Assembly (NCBI GenBank): GCA_949987705.1
Contig: OX465286.1
Coordinates: 21,279,676 to 21,343,675, forward strand
DNA length: 64,000 nt
Direction of reading: 5' to 3'
Origin: Thereva unica
Taxonomy: Eukaryota; Arthropoda; Insecta; Diptera; Therevidae
Shown here: piece after piece, positions 20,422 to 31,850 of the stretch
How the letters are laid out: every line of letters starts with the position of its first letter
Numbering within the stretch: the stretch's first letter is position 1
Position numbers and translations under genes: made by a program
Notes under the pieces: model-generated
What the model was told of the DNA's origin: nothing
The model's database searches: none
Seen by the model: the letters and a program-made list of their open reading frames with translations, nothing else

Positions 20422-21870
20422 ATGACAAATGGTAGAATGCACTCCTCATGCCCCCAAGTAATCTGTAACATGTTTGCTGATAGGTTCAGCGAAATTTATT
20501 GTCCCAACTCGATTCCAAGGCAAACTGATCCAACTGATGCGCACCCTCCAGTTCTCATAGATGATTTATGCCTGTCGCTTGAAGATATACTGACTGGTTT
20601 AAACCACCTTGACCCAAAAAAGGTCATGGACCTGACAATCTGGCCCCTAGTTTTTTGCAACGATGCTCAAATCACATCTCATTCCCTCTGTATTTCATCT
20701 TTAACAGATCATTATCGTTAGGAAAGTTTCCTACGTTGTGGAAGAAATCCTACCTCATATCAATCCATAAGGCGTCTGATAAGCATTTAGTGGATAACTA
20801 CAGAGGTATTGCTATTTTATCAACAATCCCCAAACTATTCGAAAAACTCATCCACCACAAAATTTCTCCTTTAATCGACCCATACTTAAATGAACAACAA
20901 CACGGCTTCAGAAAAGGGCGTTCGACCACTTCAAACCTCATGGTCTTAATCTCCGAACTCCTCTGTATTATGGAGAAGGGCTATCAAATCGATGCTATTT
21001 ACACTGACTTCAGCAAGGCCTTTGATAAGGTAGACCATCATATTTTACTTGTGAAACTCTCAAAATTTGGAATAACAGGTTCTGCTCTTGAATGGTTAAG
21101 ATTATATCTCAAGGGAAGAACACAGGTTATCAGATTTCAAGGATTCCTTTCAAATGAAATCGAAGTAACTTCCGGTGTTCCTCAGGGCAGTCATCTTGGC
21201 CCTCTTCTGTTCAATATATTCATCTCTGACCTGTCCAAGAAATTAGAGAATATCCCGCATCTCTTTTACGCATGCATACAGTCTCAAAATATATACTGTC
21301 ATTAAGTCCCAAACCGACGTATCCTTTATTCAGTCGAATCGCAATGCATTACAAGACTGGTGCACCACTAATAAGTTGCATCTTAACATCAACAAATGTC
21401 AAGCAATTACCTTCTCTCGTAAACATAACACACAGCAGTATTATTATCATCTCAACGACACGGTGTTGAATCAAGTTAATCAAATTGTGGATCTAGGTGT
21501 CGTTCTGGACAAAAAAAATTAATTTCAATTTGCACTATGATAATATTACTGCCAGAGCCAACAAACTTCTTGGCGTTGTAAAGAGAAGAGTTAAAGAATT
21601 CGACAACATTTGGGTCACAAAAACTCTCCTGTGTTCTCTAGTCCGCCCTATCCTGGAATATGCATGTCCCATCTGGGATCCCAAATTCTCATAAGTAGCA
21701 ACAGGATGGAATCAATTCAAAAGAAGTTTATCCTCTTTGCTCTGAGAAGTCGACACGAGAGAGACTTTCTAAGCCTACCCCCTACACGGAGAGGCTCAAA
21801 GTGTTGGACCTCTTGCCGCTCTCTTCTAGGAGAAATTTCTTATCGTGTCTCTCACCTTAGAAGTCCTTAA
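20422..21870 (+). pseudogene. LINE reverse transcriptase, broken frames
   Basis: Frame one (20422-20721) holds the approach; a shift near 20630 leads into the RT core at 20655-21305. There I see YRGIAILSTIPKLFEKL, HGFRKGRSTTSNL, motif A TDFSKAFDKVDHH, and motif B SGVPQGSHLGPLLFNIF. Motif C (YADD) is destroyed at about 21270, where YAC is followed by a frame change. Thumb sequence ARANKLLGVVKRR and LVRPILEYACPIWDP follow at 21497-21694, then the C-terminal MESIQKKFILFALR. It is not functional. Confidence 0.8.
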
Positions 21871-22030
21871 CGGCAACCTTAAAGTGCAGTTTTTGTCGGA
21901 TATGATCAAGTTCAATGAAGATACCCGACTTACAAGACATACGAAACTGCTCAAGGAATACCCACATCGGACCGAGTATGCAAGGAACAGATCAACAGAT
22001 GCTGCGTGGTCTTTAACAATTATAGATCAT

Positions 22031-22038
22031 GTTACTCC
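22031..22038. repeat. 8-bp target-site duplication, left copy
   Basis: GTTACTCC lies immediately left of the hAT terminus and is repeated at 32548-32555 immediately right of the other terminus. Eight bases is the size made by hAT transposases. Confidence 0.85.
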
Positions 22039-22115
22039 CAGGGGCGGCGCTTTCATAGGTGCGAATGGAGCACTCGAACCGGGCGCCACTGAACGAGGGC
22101 GCTAGTTCAGAAGAT

Positions 22116-22870
22116 TAAAAAAAAAAAAAATGAAAAAAATGAAATTATTTGAACTTACACAAATTTTCAAGAAGTTACACAAATTATGTCTCAGTACTAT
22201 CTCACGCGATAATAAGCGGCGAAAATTTACTCTCCTCGTTCAGGAAGTTACACGAGATTTTTGCTTCGAGATTTTCATATAATTTCTGCTCAAAAAGCGA
22301 AACAAGAGAGGCAAAAGTAAAAATTTCAGAAGAAAAATCCACCAAGTGAGAGAAAATCTCTCATTCAACTGTGGCTCTCAAATTTTAACATGAGAAGTAA
22401 ATACAGAATTGAGCAGTAGAATGAGCGAGACGAAACACAAAATAATTTCATTTTCACGACGCTGGAGCACTTTTTGAAAATTTTGTAAAATGCACCATAT
22501 CAACTCACACAAAGAAAAAAATTGTACCGATGCCTCTGTGTTGCGTATTGTTGTTTACTATGATTGATAAACTGCAGGGCGCTGTTGGAGCACTTTTAAA
22601 TTTTGTTCCAAGTTTCGTAAAAGAGGTAAATGAACGAAATGAGAGCAAAATATCTTGTGGCGAGCAAAGAGAGAGCAAAATATCTTGTGTGGTGTTATGC
22701 GAGTTATTATGGTGCAATTTTAAATTTTGTGCCCCTGAATGAAGAATGTATGAGTGAAATATTTTTATTTGATTTCAAACTTTGAGTGATACAAGTGATT
22801 AATTAGTTCAAATTAATGATAATCATTAAATAAGTAATGCGTTTTTAAAATGTGTTATTTATATTTACAT
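22116..22870. other. hAT interior: repeats, no intact gene
   Basis: At 22375-22450 there is a diverged match to the LTR proposed at 8080-8841 (TGAGCGAGACGAAACA versus TGAGCGGGACGAAACA). At 22638-22692 AGAGCAAAATATCTTGTG occurs twice. TTGGAGCACTTTT-like phrases recur at 22464 and 22586. No protein was recognised. Confidence 0.45.
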
Positions 22871-23133
22871 ATATCGCTCATTCGGAAGAAGAGAGTTACA
22901 TCTCAAAATTTTACATTTTCTAGTTTTCTATATGTATCAACTCAAAATTATGATTAATTTTATGGGAAATAATGTTACATGCACGCTACGCTTTCTGGCC
23001 GAGCGCTGGCAACATTGTATCCCTTTGGTGTCGTCACATGTCATATATCACTTACTGAGAAGACGGTAACATTTCTTCTTCTGAAAAAAGAAGTTTTTTG
23101 AGTTGTAACCCTTTTCTTCCGGATGAGCGATAT
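22871..23133. mobile_element. 263-bp MITE within the hAT element
   Basis: Left end ATATCGCTCATTCGGAAGAA and right end, in complement, ATATCGCTCATCCGGAAGAA continue as inverted repeats through GAGTTACA and CTCAAAA (about 38 bp). The right end lies 17 bp from the BEL 5' LTR. Non-coding. Confidence 0.75.
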
Positions 23134-23150
23134 GTTATTAGAATTAATTT

Positions 23151-23666
23151 TGTTAACGTCCGCTGTGGAATTTGCCACAGTCAAAGTTTAACATAATTAG
23201 GTTAATCATAATGTTAAAAATCCACTCTGCAAATCTGAGGTCATTGCATTATTATTTGTAATGCAATTCTATCCAAGTTAATTGTGAAATGCTAAGCTTG
23301 CATTTTTATAATAATTCATTCACCGGTAATGTCAATGGCCGGGTTTGCTGAGTGGACTTTTTGTTTTCATTTTTGAATTATTCTTTTTGTTTTTTGTTGT
23401 TGTTAAATTAAAAATTGTATATAAATCGATTTAAATCAATAAATCATTGGAGTTGAAATTGAACCACCAAGAAAGGTGTTTTATTTAATTATCGTCGAAG
23501 ATATCTCGGTTCAAGTGCCGTTTGATATCGCATCCCCGCAACTCCTCTACACTTTCTACGAAGATATCTCGGTTTAAGTGCCGGTTGATATCTACTCTGT
23601 AACATCAGGTCACGGCGCATCGCCCTGACCACAATCAGTAGGGATAAACGAATCCCTCCTTTAACA
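23151..23666 (+). repeat. BEL 5' LTR
   Basis: Starts TGTTAACGTCC and ends CCTTTAACA. A short inverted repeat (GTGGAATTTGCCAC) lies near the start. It has TATATAAATCG at about 23419 and AATAAATCATTGG at about 23440, which could serve as TATA and polyadenylation signals. A direct repeat within U5 carries GAAGATATCTCGGTT twice, with AAGTGCCG and TTGATATC after each. Confidence 0.95.
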
Positions 23667-23669
23667 TTT

Positions 23670-23687
23670 TGGTGACCCCGACGTGAT
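23670..23687 (+). promoter_or_regulatory. primer-binding site, tRNA-Trp type
   Basis: TGGTGACCCCGACGTGAT begins three bases after the LTR and is complementary to the 3' end of eukaryotic tRNA-Trp (…ATCACGTCGGGGTCA plus CCA). Confidence 0.8.
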
Positions 23688-23767
23688 CGGGTGCAACACT
23701 CGATCACCAACCTACATCAATCAACGTTTACAAATACCTGGAGCCTACCTGAAAGGAACACGACAAG

Positions 23768-26700
23768 ATGACTTCCAAAATGACCCGCCTGGAGGAACTC
23801 GCCCATCATCAATCGAAGCTCGGAGAAGACATCCAGAAAATCGTCAAGAATTACAGGAAGGATGCTACAGCCAGAAAGACAGTCGCTTACTATGAGGAAC
23901 GGATTCGCCGCCTTCAAGAAGCTTGGGTTCCTTTTGCAGCAAACGACGTGGAAATGAAAACTCTGCCACAGGAGGGTGTAAGCCACAAATACTTCACGGA
24001 CGATTATTACAACAAAATCAAGGCAGTAGTTGATCAATATTTTGGATACTTTTCCCAAAGGATTGATGAATTATTAGCTATTGAGAAACGAAATACAGAT
24101 TCCGAAGCAGCGCATTTACACGAGCAATGTGATGAAAACTTACCAGGCACAGCATCATCATCCAAGACACCACAGGATAGTCCACCACAAGATTCAAGAC
24201 AAATGATGAAAATCGATGAGGACACATTACTTAAGGCCATAAGAGGTCAAAAACGTACCATTGAAGTGCTCAATAGGATTATGGAAGCCACCTCAACAGA
24301 GAACCAAGGAAAAACATACTACCGGTATCAGCTTAAGGTCATTAATCAACAGTGGCATCAAGTAGAAGAATACGAAAAAACAATTTGGGAACTTTGTGAA
24401 AATCCAACAGAGTGGGGCTACAACAATCAGAGCTTCCTGGATCTTGAACAAAAAACTCAGCACTTGATAGTACTACTTTCATCAAGGCTTGAAGGTTATT
24501 CATCGGAGACCTCGAACCAAATCACTCCATTGAACACAACTAGTGTAGTTCCAAGCTTGCCAAAAATAACCTTGCCTAAATTCGACGGAGACTATGCCAA
24601 ATGGCGACAATTCTACGATCTCTTCCTTCAATTGGTGCATTGTCAAGATATGTCCAGTTGCAAGAAAATGTGGTACCTCAAGACAAACCTAGCCGGGGAG
24701 GCAGAAAGATTATTGAGACATTTCACTGTCTCCGAAGAAAATTATAATACTGCTTGGCAGATCCTACAAGACAGATACAACAACAACAGACTATTGGTTT
24801 CAGCCTTAGTGAACAAGCTGCTGGCACAACCAAGCCACAATCATCCTTCAGCGACCAACCTTAAGGCATTCCATGACACCACCAAGGAATGTCTCCTGGG
24901 ACTACAAAACCTGAAAGTAAAAGTTGAAGGCTGGGACCCGTTACTGTTGCCCATACTAATAAAGAAGATGGATCGTGAATCACACATGCTGTTTGAGCAA
25001 TCTCTAAAGAACCCGAAGGAAGTGCCATCTGTCAAACAATTACTAGATTTTCTAGAAACACGCTTTCAATCGCTGGAAGCATTAGGCTCCAAGAGTGACC
25101 TTATAAAAAAGACAGGCATGACTAAGTCATTGACCTTGGCTGTCTCAACAGAGCAACAAGCCAGCTGTATTTTATGCAAGTACAAGCATCCCCTGTACTT
25201 CTGCAAGGTATTTAAAAACCTAGATTCCAAGGAACGGCTGAATCTCGTGAAAAAATATGGTTTATGCATCAATTGTCTCAAATCTGGACACAATGCATCT
25301 AATTGCTCATCCCGGTCCTGTTTTAAATGTAATCAAAAACACAATACATTGCTACACTTCACATCAGGCTCAAAGGAAAAAACAGAAGGACGCAAGACTG
25401 ACGCAGCAGTAAATCCAGGCTCTTCAAGAGGTGTCACGAACGAAGGTAGCAACACCAGTGCTGATGCTAATCCAGTTACACTAGCAGCATTAGACGAGTG
25501 TAAAGCTCGGAAATACGTATTTTTGAGCACAGCCATGGTGAAAATAGTGACGAACGAAGGCAACGAAGTAGAGTGCCGGGCAATCTTAGACAATGGATCC
25601 CAGGTGAATGTAATCACTGAGAGGATGATCAATCGGCTGAAGGCGGCAACCAACTCAGATAAAATGACCATTCGGGGCATTAATCAAGTGAAACAAAAAT
25701 CCAATCGACGAATCAATGTAAGGCTACTATCTAAGATAAATGGATATTCTACACGGCTAGAGGCGTTCGTTCTGCCCGAGATCGTTTCTCCACAACCAGC
25801 CCAACACTTTAATATTGACAACTGGGCAATACCAAAAAATATTACACTGGCTGATCCTAACTTCAATACCCCAGGGAGAATTGATGTATTATTAGGAGCC
25901 GAATTTTTTACTGAATTCATGGCAGTTGGACAAATAAGCTTAGCTGACAATCTACCCACATTACAAAACACAGTTTTCGGATGGATCGTCACAGGAAAGA
26001 TTGGAGAGGCTGCACTTGAAACCGCCACGTGCAATATTGCTTATACCGAAGATGAGGAAACCACAAGTAGGCTGATAGAAAAATTTTGGAAGTTGGAAGA
26101 TATTGGTAACATGGAACCAAATCTGACAGTGTCAGAAAAACGATGTGAGGCCCTTTTTAATGAAACTGTCCAACGACATGACAATGGTCGATTTATAGTC
26201 TCATTGCCATTTGCAGAAAATCCCGCATGTCTAGGCGACTCAAAACAGATAGCTACCAACAGGTTTTTTGCCATTGAGAGAAGACTCTCAAGGGATCCCA
26301 ATTTGAAGATTCAGTACACTGATTTTATGCACGAATATTTGAAGCTTGGCCACATGAAGGAAGTAAATTTAGCAACCATTCCATCACAACACTATTTCCT
26401 ACCTCACCACTGCGTTCTAAAACCTGATAGCAGCACCACTAAATTGAGAGTGGTTTTCGATGCATCGAGCAAAACTTCGACAGGGTATTCGCTTAATGAT
26501 ATACTGCATGCTGGACCTACTGTACAGAGCGAACTATTTTCTATCTTGCTTCGTTTTCGTCTACCAAGATTTGTGTTCACCACAGATATTGAGAAAATGT
26601 ACAGACAGATAATGATGCAGCCTGACGATCAGAATTATCAACTTATCCTGTGGAGAGACAGCCCCCAAGATCACCTTCAATGCTACCAATTGTCAACAGT

Positions 26701-28033
26701 TACATATGGAACCAGGTCGGCACCTTATTTAGCTACGAAGTGTTTGCAAAGATTGGCACAGGAAAATCGCAATAAATATCCGCTGGGAGCCCAAGTCCTG
26801 CGAAATCAATTCTACGTAGATGACGGAATGGCTGGGTCTGATAGTCTTGCCACTACTAAAGAAATGCAGCGACAGCTAAATATCATTGTACAAGGAGCTG
26901 GCTTTAAGCTACGAAAATGGGGTGCAAACCACCCAATGTTGTTAGAAGGCATTCCACCAGAGGATCAGGAAACAGAACTAGACTTTGAGAAGCAGACTGA
27001 GGATAAAATTAAAACGTTGGGTTTAACATGGCTGCCCAAAACAGACCAATTTCGAGTGAAGGTAAACGTAAGTGACAACCAGCGAGTCACCAAACGCATA
27101 GTCAGCTCAGACTTAGCTAGACTTTTCGATCCGTTAGGAATCATGGCACCAGTAGTTGTCACAACTAAAATCTTCTCACAACAACTCTGGCAGCTCAAGT
27201 TACATTGGGATGAGGCGCTTCCCATGGAATTACACACTAGGTGGATCATGTTTCGCAACAGCCTAAGGTCTCTTGATAATATACAATTTCCACGACATAT
27301 ATTTGTGCATGACATCCCAAAAACAATTCAGATTCATGCGTTCGCAGATGCATCCGAAAAAGCATACGGCGCAGCCATCTACCTTCGCTCCACTAACAAG
27401 TACGGCAGAATTAGCGTACGACTACTTTGCGCTAAGTCGAGAGTGGCTCCGCTGCAACGACAAACATTACCCCGCTTGGAACTTTGTGCGGCAGTGCTAG
27501 CATCTCAATTAGTCGACAGAGTGAAAAGAGATTTGAACTTTGAAGAACTCGCAACATTTCTGTGGTCTGATTCAGAAATTGTGTTAGCATGGATCAACTC
27601 TACGTCTTCCTCGCTCCAAACATTTGTTGCCAACAGGGTGGCTAAAATTCAGGAACTAACATTGGCACAGCAATGGCGTCATGTAGCCTCAAAGGAAAAT
27701 CCAGCAGACATACTATCGCGTGGATTGACCCCTGAAAAACTCTCTAACTGTAATCTGTGGTTTTATGGACCCCTATTCCTTCATGGAAGAGACTCACTAT
27801 GGCCAGCACCATATTCGAAAAAATTGAATCCTGAAGAACAATCTAGGGAAAGCCCAAGGACAGCTTTACAAATCACAGAAGTTACATCAGCGGAGCCAGA
27901 GGACATTATCTATAAAATAAACCATGGAAACTCTACGCATTATGGCTTACGTAAGAAGATTCATCAATCACGCAAGACCACCAAAAATTCCTCGACCATC
28001 GCAATTAATAGTCACGCTCACGGAATTGAATGA
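23768..28033 (+). pseudogene. BEL gag-pol: gag, protease, reverse transcriptase, RNase H
   Basis: The 1421-residue frame starts 80 bases after the primer site. The first 240 residues are a helical gag N terminus. Residues 260-430 match the DUF1759 gag block (LPKITLPKFDGDYAKW). Zinc knuckles lie at about 464-534 (CINCLKSGHNASNC, CFKCNQKHNTLLH). The protease at about 605 has DNGS in place of the common DSGS, as in the DUF1758 family. RT has RVVFDASSKT, FTTDIEKMYRQI and YVDD at 1016-1019. RNase H begins near 1188 with HAFADASEKAYGAA. The frame is lost near 27910, before the integrase; the last 40 residues are out of frame. Confidence 0.92.
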
Positions 28034-28514
28034 AGCTTTGTACATCATTGTCCGCACAATGCAAGCCTCAGACTTCAAGGACGACATTGATCGCTTAAGA
28101 AAACACGGTGAGGTTCAGAAGGGCAGCACTATCAGCAATCTTTCCCCATTCCTAGATGAAAGGGGAATCATTCGAGTTGGGGGTCGTGTACAAGCATCAA
28201 ATCTTACATATGACGCAAAGCACCAAATGCTTCTTCCGTCTGCAGATCCGTTAACCAAGGTCATAATAATGTCCCTGCACATTGAGTATCTACATTGTGG
28301 AGCGCAAACGACATTAGCCCATGTAAGGCAACGTTTCTGGCCGCTGAAGGGCAAATCTTTGACAAGATCAATTGTTCAACACTGTGTAGTTTGCGCCAAG
28401 GCGAAGCCAAAATTACTCTCTCAAATGATGGGGAACCTGCCTGCTACCAGAGTGCAACCAGCGAGACCCTTCAGCAAGAGTGGACTTCTGTGGCCCCATC
28501 TGGATCCACTATAA
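27924..28514 (+). pseudogene. BEL integrase N-terminal region (shifted frame)
   Basis: This frame carries the polyprotein onward from the gag-pol frame. It contains ERGIIRVGGRVQ and LLPSADPLTKVIIMSLH, then the zinc-binding domain: H and H in the LHIEYLHCGAQTT segment and the Cys pair CVVCAKAK. It ends in ATRVQPARPF before a second frameshift near 28480. The shift from the upstream frame falls about 27910-27930. Confidence 0.9.
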
Positions 28515-29508
28515 AATAAAAGGCAAACGCCCACAAAAGGCATACATTGCCATGTTTTGCTGTTTCACAACTAAAGCTGTTCATATAGAAGTGGTGAGCG
28601 ACTTAACTACCGAAGCCTTCATTGGGGCCTTAAAGCGCTTTATAGGCAGAAGAGGGCCTTGCCAAAATCTATACAGCGATAATGCCACAAACTTTGTAGG
28701 CGCCCGTAATCAGCTAGAGGAACTTAAGGAAGCAATCTACTCTGATCAGGCTCAAGGAAAAGTAACCAAGGTCTGCAGCGAAAAGGGAATCACCTTTCAT
28801 ATGATCCCTCCGAGAGCCCCTCACTTTGGTGGTCTATGGGAAGCAGCAGTAAAATCCGCAAAACATCTGTTACTCAAAAGCGTCTCGACAGCCTCACTCA
28901 CATACGAAGAGTTGGAAACAGCAGTAATTGAAATTGAGGCAATTCTAAACTCAAGGCCTCTCACACCAATGTCCGAAGATCCTGCTGACTTTACAGCACT
29001 CACTCCAGGCCACTTTTTGATAGGAGAACCGCTAACAGCTCAAGTGGATCAACAAGCACAACCAATGAAAGGCAATTTACTAAGGCATTGGAAGCAGGTG
29101 ACACAACTCAAACAAGAATTTTGGAATCGGTGGTCTCGAGAATATTTGAATGAGCTTCAGTATAGACATAAGTGGAGAGAACAATGCAAAAATGTGAAAC
29201 CGGACACCATGGTTATCATAAAGGACGATAACTTACCAGTAATGAAATGGCCACTTGGTCGAATCGTTCAAACGTACAAAGGGGACGATGGCTTAATCCG
29301 TGTTGCAGATGTAAGGACAGCAAAAGGTGTTATGCGACGAGCAATTCACCGCTTAGCACCCCTACCGATTGAAAACGAAATAAGAACATTAACAGAAGGC
29401 GACAGGGAATCCACAGAACACCACCGTGAGCAAAAACAAGGGATTGATCAAGGTTCAAACGGAGCATCCACCTCCAGAAGCAGCGGCCAACCACGCAAGA
29501 AAGTAAAG
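28480..29508 (+). pseudogene. BEL integrase catalytic domain (shifted frame)
   Basis: Catalytic DDE core: DFCGPIW with the first Asp at the start, LYSDNATNFVGA with the second Asp at about residue 67, and HFGGLWEAAVKS with the Glu at about 124. The PPRAPHFGGLWE block is a hallmark of BEL/Pao integrases. A C-terminal DUF5641-like region follows (RHWKQVTQLKQEFWNRW and the VIIKDDNLPVMKWPLGR segment). The frame runs on without a stop into the env-like domain at 29509. Confidence 0.92.
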
Positions 29509-31254
29509 ATGTCAGGAGGAGCCTTCATAACAACAGTTCTCATAGCGTGCCTTATGCTGCCAACATCACTCACTGCTCCTGTTACTGTTCAAAAGTTTCA
29601 ACCGCATCCTGGTATCCATTTCGAGAGCATAGGAGCAGTCAACCTAATATCCAATGAGTGGAACTTTATAATATACTACAACCTCGAGCCGTATTGGATG
29701 GAGCTAGCTACTTTCAGTAACGGCACTTTAGCATTGCGGCACTTATGCCAGCAACTACAACAAAAGAGCACGTGCAATCACATCATCAATATGTTCGAAC
29801 ATACGGAAGAAGAATTACGACTAGGAAACAGTATGTTTGTCAAAAGGACCAAGAGGGGAGCCTTCAACGTAGTAGGAAACGTAGCTAATGCACTATTCGG
29901 AGTACTGGATTCAGAATACGCTGAAAAAATGTCTCGCACCATTAGTGCAACAAAGGAAAACGAAGATCATCTACTAGCCCTTCTCAAAAACCAAACGTCA
30001 ATAATCGACTCGACAGCGAACATAATGAAACGAGATCAGCTGAGAACGCAAAAAACATTTGGAGCACTTTCGAATCAAATAACCCAAATCATCAACAGAA
30101 TAAATGACGACGGAGAAAAAGGTCAACAAATAAAAATATTCCAACTGCTAACGTCACTAGCACTTCAAATGACAATTATGGCTTTTAATCTTCATCGGAT
30201 ACAAGCGTCAATAATTGACGCACTAACAGACATACATCATGGCCAACTCCACCCATTACTACTATCTCCAACCCAACTAAAGCAGGAGCTGACGAAGGTC
30301 AAGGAACACTTGCCGACATCGATTTACCTACCAGTCAGCCAAAACGATCTTATGCAGCTATACAAATTAATGTCAGCGGAAGGTGGCATTAGTAACAATC
30401 ACGTCGTGTTTAAAATTAGCATACCGCTGGTAGGCCAGGACCAATTTGAACTCTATAGGATCATTCCGATTCCCGCGTCGGTAAATGGCACACTTTTGGC
30501 AATAAGTCCATGCACACCCTATTTGGCAATTAATTTACACCGGGATCAATACTCTCCAATGACAGAAAATCATTTAATAGCCTGCAAAACAACTAAACAA
30601 GGGTACCTGTGCCCATCCTCCCAGCCCATATATCATAAGGATTCCGAGCTTTGCTCATGTGAACTCAACTTGCTTAATAATTCTACACAAGGAGCCTGCG
30701 AACTAACGAAATTAAAAACCAGCCACATATGGATTCAGCTTCATCACCCGAACCAGTGGATTTATGCTGTGAATGCGCCGACAAAAGTTAACACCATTTG
30801 CAACAGGGAAATATTGCCATTAACACTAGAAGGCTCAGGATTACTAAAGTTGGAGCCAAATTGTATGATAAAGCATGATCTCGTCACGCTTAAGGGACAT
30901 CACCTTTATTGGAGCAATTTTTCGACATCGTATTCGAGTTTTGGCCAGTTCCCGGAAATATTGGCACCAGAAACGTTATCACCAATTCTCAAGGAAGACG
31001 ATGAGTATAAACCGCAACTACAAGAGTTGATAGCCCTACAAGAACTCATCAATGAACAAAAACTCAAGGAGCTGCCAAAAGGATCTGAGGGTCATACAGT
31101 GCACCAATTTGCAGTTGGTTATCTATCATTAATTCTTGGCGTCACAATAATTGCCTATGCTGTGGGGCGACGACATTATCACACTAGGTGTAAGAAGAAA
31201 CCGGTGCCTCGTCCCAGACAACACTCCAGTCCGGATTTCACGGTCCACGTTTAA
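29509..31254 (+). CDS. env-like domain fused in frame after integrase
   Basis: From Met at 29509 (residue 344 of the frame opening at 28480) about 581 residues follow to the stop at 31254. They show a hydrophobic signal-like start (about 20 residues), a furin-type basic site RTKR at about residues 456-459, an adjacent hydrophobic segment like a fusion peptide, several N-glycosylation sequons, cysteine pairs, and one transmembrane segment near residue 890 followed by a short basic tail. This layout fits the F-type envelope proteins of insect LTR elements (roo, errantiviruses) and baculoviruses. It has no stop between it and integrase, so expression would depend on polyprotein cleavage or splicing. 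The domain itself looks open and complete; function is inference. Confidence 0.75.
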   Translation: MSGGAFITTVLIACLMLPTSLTAPVTVQKFQPHPGIHFESIGAVNLISNEWNFIIYYNLEPYWMELATFSNGTLALRHLCQQLQQKSTCNHIINMFEHTEEELRLGNSMFVKRTKRGAFNVVGNVANALFGVLDSEYAEKMSRTISATKENEDHLLALLKNQTSIIDSTANIMKRDQLRTQKTFGALSNQITQIINRINDDGEKGQQIKIFQLLTSLALQMTIMAFNLHRIQASIIDALTDIHHGQLHPLLLSPTQLKQELTKVKEHLPTSIYLPVSQNDLMQLYKLMSAEGGISNNHVVFKISIPLVGQDQFELYRIIPIPASVNGTLLAISPCTPYLAINLHRDQYSPMTENHLIACKTTKQGYLCPSSQPIYHKDSELCSCELNLLNNSTQGACELTKLKTSHIWIQLHHPNQWIYAVNAPTKVNTICNREILPLTLEGSGLLKLEPNCMIKHDLVTLKGHHLYWSNFSTSYSSFGQFPEILAPETLSPILKEDDEYKPQLQELIALQELINEQKLKELPKGSEGHTVHQFAVGYLSLILGVTIIAYAVGRRHYHTRCKKKPVPRPRQHSSPDFTVHV

Positions 31255-31317
31255 TAAGTTTAAGTCACTTGTTATTTTTATAAGATTATGTTTATTTTGA
31301 TTTTGCATTAATATGCA

Positions 31318-31329
31318 ACGGGGGGAGGA
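31318..31329 (+). promoter_or_regulatory. BEL polypurine tract
   Basis: CGGGGGGAGGA directly precedes the 3' LTR and would prime plus-strand DNA synthesis. Confidence 0.85.
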
Positions 31330-31845
31330 TGTTAACGTCCGCTGTGGAATTTGCCACAGTCAAAGTTTAACATAATTAGGTTAATCATAATGTTAAAAAT
31401 CCACTCTGCAAATCTGAGGTCATTGCATTATTATTTGTAATGCAATTCTATCCAAGTTAATTGTGAAATGCTAAGCTTGCATTTTTATAATAATTCATTC
31501 ACCGGTAATGTCAATGGCCGGGTTTGCTGAGTGGACTTTTTGTTTTCATTTTTGAATTATTCTTTTTGTTTTTTGTTGTTGTTAAATTAAAAATTGTATA
31601 TAAATCGATTTAAATCAATAAATCATCGGAGTTGAAATTGAACCACCAAGAAAGGTGTTTTATTTAATTATCGTCGAAGATATCTCGGTTCAAGTGCCGT
31701 TTGATATCGCATCCCCGCAACTCCTCTACACTTTCTACGAAGATATCTCGGTTTAAGTGCCGGTTGATATCTACTCTGTAACATCAGGTCACGGCGCATC
31801 GCCCTGACCACAATCAGTAGGGATAAACGAATCCCTCCTTTAACA
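31330..31845 (+). repeat. BEL 3' LTR
   Basis: Same length (516 bp) and same sequence as the 5' LTR except for one base noticed at the position of CATCGG. Followed directly by AATTT, the target-site duplication. Confidence 0.95.
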
Positions 31846-31850
31846 AATTT

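Larger units (their letters stand above)
18978..22030 (+). mobile_element. APE-type LINE (Jockey/CR1-like), 5' part of an interrupted copy
   Basis: The order is endonuclease (about 19250-20000), linker, then reverse transcriptase (about 20700-21700) and C-terminal region. At 22030 the reading is interrupted by an hAT element; the last codons and 3' UTR resume at 32556 and end in an AATAAATAAATA tail at about 32740. Frames are broken at several places. The exact clade is not resolved. Confidence 0.8.
23151..31845 (+). mobile_element. BEL/Pao LTR retrotransposon with env-like domain
   Basis: Two LTRs of 516 bp flank a primer site, gag-pol, an env-like domain and a polypurine tract. The 5-bp duplication AATTT flanks it (23146-23150 and 31846-31850), as expected for BEL integrases. 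The LTRs differ at one base by eye (T versus C in CATTGG/CATCGG), so insertion was recent. Two frameshifts between RNase H and integrase break the polyprotein. Confidence 0.95.
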
